Shown here piece by piece: positions 9,084 to 17,432 of a DNA stretch of 21,253 bases (the stretch's first letter is position 1; every line of letters starts with the position of its first letter). The stretch is taken from contig PDIP01000133.1 in NCBI GenBank assembly GCA_002811645.1, forward strand, positions 32,377 to 53,629, in the 5' to 3' direction. Under the pieces are notes generated by a model. The model was not told where the DNA came from. It made no database searches and saw only the letters and a list, made by a program, of their open reading frames with translations. Source of the stretch: Corallochytrium limacisporum (taxonomy: Eukaryota; Opisthokonta). Made by a program: the position numbers and the translations under genes.

Positions 9084-9303
9084 TTTTCGTCATACTTCCT
9101 CAACGTTTACGTGGTGCTGGCCCCAGATTCGCGGTTTATATATACCACAGTACTTTCAACACTTGAGCGGTGACTCAAACGTTGCCATTTCTAACCAAAT
9201 TGTATTATCTTCGCCTAAACAGCGTTCGTATTATTGAAGCAAGTAGTGTTTTCTATGCAACAAAACCACACAATTTCCAACCTTGAGTTCATAATTCCTT
9301 CGC

Positions 9304-12300
9304 TCATCCACGACGTCGCAAACTGCGCAAGTGGTTAGTCATTTGAATGATTCGGGTGAGCAATTCCGTTAAGGTGATAGTCTTATCCGAGTATTGGAAC
9401 ACGCCCGGATAGCCCCCGAGCAGGAGTGTTAAATTGCCCAGAAGACGGCTGATCCGTCCATTGCCATCCTCGAAGGGATGAATGTAGTGGACGAGAGCGC
9501 TGTAGACATAGAATGCCATCACGGGGGCTGGCCAGGAGCCGTCTGCTGTCTTGCGGGCCACCACGCGCCCGACGTAGTCGACCATTGCCGGCACCTCTTC
9601 GTATGGAGCAAACACGCGGTAAAAGTGAAGGAACATGTAACTGCCAACGACCCAATTCGTCCGGAAGGCCCCTTTGGTCTTGTCTTCCTGCAGATTCATG
9701 GCACGGTGTAGGCTCAAGAGACGGTCGACACTGACCAACAGCGCTGCCGCGGCTGTGCCTGACGGCGCACTGCGTGTGGGAGTTTTAGGGCCCATTGTGG
9801 TATCTGTCTCGTTGCTGCCACTGCTGCCGTTCTCTTCACTGTCCTCCTGTGTGGCCTGTTGAATGTCCTGGATGATAGCATTGAGCTGTTCCATACAGCC
9901 CAAGCATTCTGCTTCCTCGGCATTGACGCCACCCGAGTTTATTTGCGTCGCTTGACGACTGCCCAACGTCTTGTAGACAAGTGACGTCGTAAATTGCGCT
10001 TTGCTGGCGTTCTCCGGATCCGCACAAGAAAGGACCTCATCACGACGCTTAAAGTCCTGCCATTCTTTCCAGATGGTTGTTTCCATCTGTCGCAAATGAC
10101 GCCAGATTGGTGATTCGGGCATACCAGGGCCGTAGAATGGGCCGAGATTCTCATCCCTTTCGGCCAGCTCTCGTTCCGATGGTACAATCGCGTTGGGATC
10201 GCCGGCACTGTTTAGGTAGAGAAGATCCTTGCTGCCGCTTCCCAAGTTTTCAAATTCAGCGTCGTCCATCATCATGTCGTTAGCGTTGTCGACGCCATCA
10301 GCCCCTACCAGGTTAATACTCGCAGAGCTTCCCTTGCCCGAGTCTCGGTGTACGGACGTTTTTGCCAAGGCCTCCACAAGCAGTTCCCGCGGGTATTGGT
10401 GTCGCGCATCGCGTCGGGTCTTAAGTCGAGGCCAAAGGCCGTATTCCTTTAAACGCCAGACCATCCGTGTAGCCTGCTCGCGGACCGGAGTGCGAGACGT
10501 CTGCTGCGGGCTCACAGTGAGCATGAATCGCAGCGCAGCAGCAATCGAGTCCACGACCATAGGCCACTCCTCCATATCACGCAAGCTCGGCGCGGCCTCC
10601 ACAAGAGGTTCAAGCACAGCCATACCGGCTTTGTGCTCATCACTGTTCATAGCTTCGAGCCAGAAGTTAACCAGACAGAGCGCCTGCGTGTCTAGCAGAA
10701 TTTTTAGGCCGCATCCCAGCCCGAGGCGCAGAACGCCCGGTCCAGCGCCCGGGAAGTGGACGTCCGGATGCCTCGGCGGCGCGTTGTGGTAGTATTCACC
10801 CGGGGTCGTGCTTCGCAGTGGATTCAGGTCGTACCGATCCTGTTTTCCACCGGCACCTGCCATCGAGTGGCGAGACCTGCTGTCTATACCACCTTGGTTG
10901 CAGACCGAGATTTTGGCAAACACTCCCTTGACTACTTCAGCAAATTCGTGACGAGACACGTCCTCCGTTGGGAGACGAACGCAGGCACTCATCATGTGCG
11001 CAACCAGGTGCGCGACTTCCATGAAGTACGCGATCATCTCGTGGAATTCCTTTCGCTCGTCCTTAGCGAAAAAGACAAAGACGCCCAATTCTTCCTCTTC
11101 CTGGTCAATCATTATGGGCATAGCAAAGCTGGATTTCAGCTCTGCGGCCCGGGCCATTGGCGCACGCAAAAAGTTAGCTTGATGCATTTTGAGTGCGTCC
11201 TCGCGCCAAACGTGGCGTCGTCCGTTAATGGGGACGCCACCGAAAAACACATTCGGGTCAATAGCCAAGCGCTCGGACACTTCCCGGAAGAGCACTACCT
11301 GCGGATCCTCCGAATACTGGCGGTCGAGGTAGCTTACATGGCGGCAGCACTCGAGTGTGACGAGCTTTGGATTCACGGTCCACATTTCACCGTACGTCCA
11401 CACGCCCAAGCGTCCCAGGAAAAGGAGCAGCGCAGTCATGGCCTTGTGTACAATGTCCCGGTGTTTGCCAAACCGACGGCAGCACTTACCCGGCACCATC
11501 GTGCCAAGGTTCACGTCTGGGTCATCAAGCGTTAGTCCACGCTTGACCACAATCTTAACGCTCATGTTGATAAAATCGGCGAGCGATTGGTGGCCATTGC
11601 GGAGCGCATCGCTGAACGGCGTGTTCCCCCAACGATCCATGCAGTCGCTCTGAGCCCCCTTTTCAAGAAGGTACTTGACTACTTCAAAATGTCCCTCCGC
11701 GCTAGCTAAATGCAACGCGGTCCGCTTGTCATAGTCGGATGCATTGACATCTGCGTGCTTGTCCTCGACAAGGAACCGCACGTAGTCCAAGTCACCCCGG
11801 TGCGCAGCCAAGCATAGGTCACTGGACGCCGGATACTCAGCTGCATTGCTCGGGGTGGCGCCGTGGGTGAGCAAGATGTTCTCAATTTCGTGACGATTGT
11901 ACTGCAATGCGGTCCGCACCGGTGTGGTACCGTATCGATCAGTAGCATTCACGTCCGCGCCTTTGGCAATCAAATATTCAACCACATCCACGTGACCTGC
12001 TGCAACGGCCAGATGGAGCGCGGTGCGGCCATCGAAGTCGCGGCACGCGTGCCCGTTAACATCCATTTTCCCATTTTCCACCAACTTGCGCAGCTCACGA
12101 AGCTGTCCCAGACTGGCTAACGCGCAAATCTTGGCGCCCAGACCATGCGCACGTTCACCATCTGTTACGGCGCCCTGGCTCTTCAGAAACTCAGCCACCT
12201 TAAGGTGACCGTTCGCGACCGCGTCCTCCAGAGGGGTACCACCCCAGCGATCTGTAGCGTTGACATTCGCACCGGCCGCGACTAGAAACTCAACAACTCG

Positions 12301-15300
12301 CATTCGACCCTCGGCAGCCGCCAAATGAAGCGGTGTGCGTCTATCGTAGTCGGCCACGGCGCTCAGGTTCGCGACCTGAAAGCTCAGGCGCTGTAGCAGG
12401 ACAAGATCACCTTCAGCTGCAGCATTGCACAGAGCCATAGCAATGTTTTGTTCAAAAGTGATTTGCCCACTTAGGTCAGCCGTCGCCCGGTCGCCTCCAC
12501 TCTTGCCAGCCCCAGTGGCGGTTGGGGCTGTGGTAAACTCCACACTCTGACGCATGGCCGGCGTCGCGTAGCCAGAGAAGGAGATTGGGGTTGAGCTTGG
12601 ATTGCTGTCCAGGCCAAACCCTCCGCCACCTGGACCCGGAACCCCAATGGTTGCCATGCCTCCAGCCACGAACCCGCTCGCGCTCGTGGCGCTCGTATCG
12701 CGAGACAGTCCCGGGCTGGTGCCTGCTGTGGTATTGCCAGGGGCTTCCAAGCTAGTGTCACGGTGCATTGACACGCTCACCGGATCATCCACCATACCCG
12801 CATCGGTCAGCAGATCGCTGACGCCGTCTTTGAACTTAACCGAGCCGCGTCGTTTCATCTCCAGTCCACCGGTGTCGTCATCCTCCTCCATGTCATCATC
12901 GACTACCATGGTGCTGGAGCCGCCTTGGTGCTGTTGCTTGTTACCAACCGAGTCAAGCATGACATCTGTTCGTGAGGGGCCCGGGCTGTTCGACATGTTC
13001 CGCTTCCCGGCTCCTGCGTTCCCGCCCCTCGCGTCCTCTTCGCTGCTCTCCGTGAACGGTGCATCTGATCCAGCACCCATGGAGAAAGCCACCTGACTGC
13101 CAGCGGGCCCTGGCGATGTCAGCGGTGGCGGGGCGTGACTGTACTGACTCAAAAAGTCCCGCATTCTTCCAGTGGATGCGACGCGAATGATCTTGCCCAG
13201 GCCCTGGTCGTAGTATTCCCCCGGCCGGGTTGAGTGGTGTTGAGGGTGGTGAGTGTGCGGCGCTTGACGTCCGCTAGAAGCACCCGGTCCACCGCGCTCT
13301 GTTATGCTGCCACTACCGTATGTTTCCATTCGTACGGAACTGCGTGGTGATTCCGGACGGCTCGACGTCCGGCTCGGGGGCGTGCGTTGGCCGCTATGAT
13401 GCTCCGCAGCGCCTGTGCTCGATGTTGAAGCATAGCGTGCCCGTCTTTCCTGGCTTGCGGTTGCCACTGATGAACGCGGAGAGTATCGGTTAGATCCAGT
13501 TCCTGATGATGATGCCTGTGGTGACGGTCCCACCGTCTGCACCATGGGGACAGTGCTAGCCCCCATTTCTCGCAGGGATGGCAACGACGGCTGTTTGGAC
13601 AGCCCCGCACCAGAGTGCTGTCTCTGCCCAGCACCTCCGCTGCTCCCACCTGCAGCACCATGAGATGGGCCCGTCTGCTCCCCAAACATTTCTTTGAACG
13701 ACTTCGGACGATAGTCCTCCAAGACGGGCTTCTCATCCACAGCAGATTTTGTCGCCTTCGGTCTGGCACCCAGGTCCATGTACTCGTCGTCTTCGAATTT
13801 AATGTTTGCGCTCGTCTGCCTCGGCATGCGACCACGCAGCTGTGACGGATCGCTGCCACCGTCCACGCCTGTCGCTGATCCGGGTGTGGTACGTTGATCT
13901 CTGCCACTATCCTTCGAACTCGACCCTGCAGTCGCCGCAGAGACAGCCGCAGCGGTCGACGTTGACGGGCCCGACGGTGGCATGTCCCGCGGAGTCACAT
14001 GTCCACCTGACGACGCCACTGCAGACCCACCACCGCCAATTGACATCTCACTTACCATCTGCTGTACGCCAATGCTACCGAGCGAAGTTAGGCTCGTCCG
14101 AGGCGAATTGCCAGCCGGAGAAATACCGGGTGAAAGGCAAGAATTGGCAGAGCGTTGACGATACCCATAGTCTGGCACAGACAAGACACCAGAGCCATCT
14201 GCTGTTACCGTATCCTGTGTCGAGGCTGTCTGGGCAGGCTGCTGCTGTGATTGCTCCTGTTGTGATTGTTGCTGCTGCGATTGCTGTTGCTGCTGCCCAG
14301 GCTGTTGTTGCTCCTGAACAGTTGGCGCGGAAAAAGCGTACGGCTCCATAGTCGCAGCACTGCCACAGTAGCCACCAATCATCGCCGGGCGGTACGCCCG
14401 GGTTGATCCAGACATCATTCCGTACGAGCTCGTGTAGCCCGATCCAGCTACGGCTTGCTTTTTTTGTGCGTGGTAGTACGCACCTGACGATCCCATCATG
14501 GGACGGTAGTAGCGCTGATTCGGCGGCACGTAGCGCGGCCCTCCACTGGGAGGAAAGCCCGGATTATTGCCACCGCTAACGCTTCCACCGCTGGTACTGC
14601 TGCCCGTCCGAGGAGCGTACGAATACTCCGCAAAAGACGGAACGTGGCTTTGTTGCACGCTTGCTGGCGCCGGGGCTCCCGATGATGACACATTCGATGC
14701 CTGTCCTATCGAAGTCTGCGATAAGACACGCTGCATATCATTGTCCTCTCTACCAGTTGTGCCTCCGAAGGGATTAGTGTTGCTGGGCTGTGATTGGGAT
14801 GATGTTTGCGGCCGCGGTGACTGTTCCGCAGTTTTTGCCGCAGTGGTGTGTTGCTGCTGCTGCTGCTGCTGTTGATAGCGTGCTTCACCAACCGCCGAGC
14901 TACCAGTGCTAGAAGCCAAAGCACTGTCCCGTTCACTCCAAGTATTAACGGCCTGGCCTCCTGTCGCTGGGGCCTTCGCACCACCCTCGAGCGTGGCCCG
15001 CGACAACTGTTCTGTAGTGGCATGTAGCGAAGGACTGTCCAATTTGCCGGGGTCCTTGGAAGACACACTACTACTTGCCCCATAGTCTGACTCCCGTGCT
15101 GAGTTTGGATGCTGGAACTGGTCACCTGAACGCAAGTTGGACTGCATAATCTGTTCCCACGAGACCTCCTGCTTTGCCCCTTGCTGCTGCGGAGAAGGCA
15201 CTTGCGCGACCAATCGCTCTTCCAATTCCGCGTCCTCGATGTGCGAGTTGCTGCGCTTGCGACTGGCAGAACCGACGCTGTCCCGGCGCTTTTTATAGTC

Positions 15301-15351
15301 CTCCTCAGAGTAGTTTCCTCCTGGAGCCATGCCGCCCAAGTGCGTACTCAT
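9304..15351 (-). CDS. Giant ankyrin-GAF-Fic protein, putative protein AMP-transferase
   Basis: A 2015-residue intronless frame. Residues 1 to about 965 are low-complexity Ser/Gly/Pro/Gln, presumably disordered, with a poly-Q run (160-167), a Q-rich tract (346-371) and an acidic patch (818-826). Ankyrin repeats span about 973-1262 in three modules, each marked by a DYD/DFD-x-RTxLHLA unit then a DRW/YGxTP unit. Residues about 1297-1455 look like a GAF domain (SSFAMPIMID and LGVFVFFAKDERKEF at 1407-1436). The C-terminus, about 1860-2005, is a Fic domain: GAFRTNWVVG at 1894-1903 and the complete catalytic motif HPFEDGNGRISR at 1958-1969 (His1958, Asp1962, Arg1966, Arg1969). Fic domains usually transfer AMP from ATP to hydroxyl side chains of target proteins; ankyrins probably choose the target and GAF may sense a small ligand. 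There is no signal peptide or membrane segment, so it is probably cytosolic or nuclear. Met8 (15330) has a better initiation context and could be the real start. Targets and ligand are unknown. Confidence 0.93.
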   Translation of the reverse strand: MSTHLGGMAPGGNYSEEDYKKRRDSVGSASRKRSNSHIEDAELEERLVAQVPSPQQQGAKQEVSWEQIMQSNLRSGDQFQHPNSARESDYGASSSVSSKDPGKLDSPSLHATTEQLSRATLEGGAKAPATGGQAVNTWSERDSALASSTGSSAVGEARYQQQQQQQQHTTAAKTAEQSPRPQTSSQSQPSNTNPFGGTTGREDNDMQRVLSQTSIGQASNVSSSGAPAPASVQQSHVPSFAEYSYAPRTGSSTSGGSVSGGNNPGFPPSGGPRYVPPNQRYYRPMMGSSGAYYHAQKKQAVAGSGYTSSYGMMSGSTRAYRPAMIGGYCGSAATMEPYAFSAPTVQEQQQPGQQQQQSQQQQSQQEQSQQQPAQTASTQDTVTADGSGVLSVPDYGYRQRSANSCLSPGISPAGNSPRTSLTSLGSIGVQQMVSEMSIGGGGSAVASSGGHVTPRDMPPSGPSTSTAAAVSAATAGSSSKDSGRDQRTTPGSATGVDGGSDPSQLRGRMPRQTSANIKFEDDEYMDLGARPKATKSAVDEKPVLEDYRPKSFKEMFGEQTGPSHGAAGGSSGGAGQRQHSGAGLSKQPSLPSLREMGASTVPMVQTVGPSPQASSSGTGSNRYSPRSSVATASQERRARYASTSSTGAAEHHSGQRTPPSRTSSRPESPRSSVRMETYGSGSITERGGPGASSGRQAPHTHHPQHHSTRPGEYYDQGLGKIIRVASTGRMRDFLSQYSHAPPPLTSPGPAGSQVAFSMGAGSDAPFTESSEEDARGGNAGAGKRNMSNSPGPSRTDVMLDSVGNKQQHQGGSSTMVVDDDMEEDDDTGGLEMKRRGSVKFKDGVSDLLTDAGMVDDPVSVSMHRDTSLEAPGNTTAGTSPGLSRDTSATSASGFVAGGMATIGVPGPGGGGFGLDSNPSSTPISFSGYATPAMRQSVEFTTAPTATGAGKSGGDRATADLSGQITFEQNIAMALCNAAAEGDLVLLQRLSFQVANLSAVADYDRRTPLHLAAAEGRMRVVEFLVAAGANVNATDRWGGTPLEDAVANGHLKVAEFLKSQGAVTDGERAHGLGAKICALASLGQLRELRKLVENGKMDVNGHACRDFDGRTALHLAVAAGHVDVVEYLIAKGADVNATDRYGTTPVRTALQYNRHEIENILLTHGATPSNAAEYPASSDLCLAAHRGDLDYVRFLVEDKHADVNASDYDKRTALHLASAEGHFEVVKYLLEKGAQSDCMDRWGNTPFSDALRNGHQSLADFINMSVKIVVKRGLTLDDPDVNLGTMVPGKCCRRFGKHRDIVHKAMTALLLFLGRLGVWTYGEMWTVNPKLVTLECCRHVSYLDRQYSEDPQVVLFREVSERLAIDPNVFFGGVPINGRRHVWREDALKMHQANFLRAPMARAAELKSSFAMPIMIDQEEEELGVFVFFAKDERKEFHEMIAYFMEVAHLVAHMMSACVRLPTEDVSRHEFAEVVKGVFAKISVCNQGGIDSRSRHSMAGAGGKQDRYDLNPLRSTTPGEYYHNAPPRHPDVHFPGAGPGVLRLGLGCGLKILLDTQALCLVNFWLEAMNSDEHKAGMAVLEPLVEAAPSLRDMEEWPMVVDSIAAALRFMLTVSPQQTSRTPVREQATRMVWRLKEYGLWPRLKTRRDARHQYPRELLVEALAKTSVHRDSGKGSSASINLVGADGVDNANDMMMDDAEFENLGSGSKDLLYLNSAGDPNAIVPSERELAERDENLGPFYGPGMPESPIWRHLRQMETTIWKEWQDFKRRDEVLSCADPENASKAQFTTSLVYKTLGSRQATQINSGGVNAEEAECLGCMEQLNAIIQDIQQATQEDSEENGSSGSNETDTTMGPKTPTRSAPSGTAAAALLVSVDRLLSLHRAMNLQEDKTKGAFRTNWVVGSYMFLHFYRVFAPYEEVPAMVDYVGRVVARKTADGSWPAPVMAFYVYSALVHYIHPFEDGNGRISRLLGNLTLLLGGYPGVFQYSDKTITLTELLTRIIQMTNHLRSLRRRG
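11560..12435 (-). other. Ankyrin repeat region, three homologous modules
   Basis: Within the ankyrin-GAF-Fic gene, residues about 973-1262 consist of three tandem modules of roughly 90-100 residues. Each starts with a cryptic unit (ALCNAAAEGDL; KICALASLGQL; DLCLAAHRGDL). A strong unit follows (DYDRRTPLHLAAAEG; DFDGRTALHLAVAAGH; DYDKRTALHLASAEGH), then a DRWGGTP, DRYGTTP or DRWGNTP unit. This gives about nine ankyrin-like units built by module duplication. The style resembles the ankyrin pairs found in glutaminases and asparaginases. Confidence 0.85.
14850..14875 (-). repeat. CAG-type trinucleotide tract encoding poly-glutamine
   Basis: On the minus strand this is a run of CAA/CAG codons, mostly CAG, encoding eight glutamines at residues 160-167 of the ankyrin-GAF-Fic protein. 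A second, interrupted glutamine tract lies near 14238-14312. Such tracts are prone to slippage and fit the disordered N-terminus. Confidence 0.85.
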
Positions 15352-15447
15352 TTCTACGGCTATGGAAAGTAGTAGCGGTTCAAATTCTCAACAACAATTT
15401 ACATTCTTCAGTGATCTACAGGTCTACGATAGACCCACTATGTTGTT

Positions 15448-15458
15448 CTTATATTTAA
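15448..15458 (-). promoter_or_regulatory. TATA-like element upstream of the ankyrin-GAF-Fic gene
   Basis: On the minus strand the sequence is TTAAATATAAG, about 100 bases ahead of the ATG at 15351. Position and composition suit a TATA box, but in this AT-rich patch it could be chance; no initiator element was identified. Confidence 0.2.
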
Positions 15459-16169
15459 GTCATTTTCGTACGATGTATACTCCGAACAAGGATGAAGTAA
15501 TACACACTTCCCGATCGGACTCCCGAGACAAAACTAAGTCGTTTAGTTAAAATTCTCTGGTCGTCCCGGAGCAAGGAATGCAGTGACAAACCTTTACTCT
15601 TCTCACTACAGATGCATATGATCCTCATATAGCACCCCATGGCCAACACCGTCGTCCTGTCCTTTAGCATTTTGAAAAAACCGCAGGCCCAGCCAAGTCT
15701 GTCCATCCACTCCTGTCCGCTCACTTACCAAATGGTCTCAGTCTGCAACAAGCACCGGTGACGTAGGGGGGACCCCTGCTAATACTGCACTCAGGGCATC
15801 GAGAACCCCAACCACCTCCACCCATTCCACACACACACACACACCAAACCGGGAGAGCAAATCAAGCAGAGGTAGGACCGGGAAGCTCCGGTATTTTAGA
15901 CAAAACCGGCGGGTACCCCCCTTCCCCGCGGGGCGGGTAGTTAGAACACTGGCTCCTGTTTCTCTCTTTTCCTTCCGTTCGGGTTGGCCACCACTCTGGC
16001 CCCCCCCCCCAACGCTCGCGATGACTCTCGCTCTCCCGCTCACACACACACACACTCTCTCGTCTTCCGAGTTTTGGTGGCCCTTTGGCTCGCGCTCGTA
16101 AGAACTGCACTGGTCCGCCTGCAGTGGGAAAACACTCGGAGTTTCGGCGACTTCAGTGGGGCGGTCGGC

Positions 16170-16270
16170 CCGGAAGGGAGGAAAAGAGAGAGAGAAGGAA
16201 GAGGGGGTTTGGAAGAAGGGGGGGGGAGGGGAGGGGAGGGAAAGTTTGGAGGGGAGAGAGCGCGGGGGCT
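16170..16270 (+). repeat. Polypurine tract with G-quadruplex motif
   Basis: About 100 bases are almost all purine on the plus strand: GA repeats, then G9-A-G4-A-G4-A-G3 at 16218-16240, then more GGA/GA. Four G-runs of three or more with one-base loops meet the standard quadruplex rule, and a polypurine strand of this length can also form triplex DNA. It lies about 0.9 kb upstream of the minus-strand ankyrin-GAF-Fic start. Confidence 0.85.
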
Positions 16271-17398
16271 AGCAAGAGCCCGGAGGGCGCCACACCGGTA
16301 CCACATCATTAAAGAAAGGCGAAGAGAGACTTCAGCCAGTCGCGCGGGCAGAAGGAAATGGGAAACAAATGCCTCCGGGCCCAGTGTTTAGCCCCGGGGA
16401 ATGGGGGTGGTGGCAAGTAGCCCGATTATACGTTCCGAGGAGGAAGCCAGCCAACAGAGAAAGGCGAGAAAGCCACCGACGAAGGCCCTGCAGACACACA
16501 CACTCTCCCTTCCGTCTCGCCCAAAAATGGCGAAGGTGCGACACCTGCAAACGAAATCCAGAACTGTGGAAGGAGCGACCTCACCAGCGAGCGAAGGGAC
16601 CAAGGTAGGGCCAGCGAAAAAAAGGTAACGCTATTCTGTTGCATTTATTGAAACTCGCCGTTGGACACGTCCCAAGCCCCCGACGGTGCGGCGAAAAAAT
16701 GGTGGGAGGCATCTCAAGGGAGCTGTCCAGCAATGGCCGACGTTTCGGACATAGAGACACACGGACATCTTGTACATGCAACGTACTGCCTCCGCTGACT
16801 CCAGTACGTTCAGTCAGTTCCTCCACGATCATCCTAAAGAGGGGAAGACAGACTTCTCCTCGTGAAGTTGCCCTGGTGTAAGCAACGATGCCGAATAGTA
16901 GACAGAGACCATAGAATCACAATGACTTCACTGCCCCACTTACAGAGAGCACACAACGCAGCAACCTAGTATGGTGGTGAAGGCCTCGATAGGCAGAAAG
17001 TGTCCGCAGATTATCATACCGGAGTTGTGACCAAAGCACAGTGCACAATTTTGTTTTACATCCCGCACACTACGGTCAACTAAAACACCGCAAAACACAG
17101 TGTCGGCAGTTGGCCGTACTGTCCACATCACCGCTACCTGGTTTCATTCTGTAATTCAAAGCGATTCATTAGGTGCTCCCTGCTGTCCCCCTAGGGGATA
17201 GTTCGTACATTCAACCAGGGGCTCTATACCACACACCCTATCCCTGGGCTTGCAAAAAAAAAAACCTTACATTATCTAGCCCTCCCCGCACCGCTTGCGG
17301 GTGTGATTAGGCCGGGGAGAGGATTTCAGACGGGCAAGGCAAAATCATCAACAAAGTTCTCTCCTTCTGCCCTTTTTCCCCAAATTGTATAGTTTTTT

Positions 17399-17432
17399 CT
17401 AACTTTTTCCTGTTCCTCCTTTCTCTCTTCAG
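17399..17432 (+). promoter_or_regulatory. Candidate branch point, polypyrimidine tract and 3' splice site
   Basis: CTAAC at 17399-17403 is followed by an unbroken pyrimidine-dominated stretch and then TTCAG ending at 17432, with 30 bases between branch A and the AG. This is a near-ideal intron 3' end. The only plausible upstream donor noticed is AAAG/GTAACG at 16625, after a short basic frame beginning at ATG 16527. The joined frame is soon low-complexity and ends at a stop near 17610, so no gene is claimed. Confidence 0.3.

Noticed and set aside
10756-11535. 259-codon plus-strand frame opposite the ankyrin-GAF-Fic gene
   Set aside because: A shadow of the GC-rich coding strand; the minus-strand frame carries clear GAF and neighbouring domains here.
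15828-16503. Three short CA repeats as a possible CRISPR-like or satellite array
   Set aside because: They are simple dinucleotide tracts at irregular spacing with no shared repeat unit beyond CA(n)CTC.
17192-17247. Inverted repeat GGGATAG/CTATCCC
   Set aside because: Only seven paired bases with a 36-base loop; within chance expectation.
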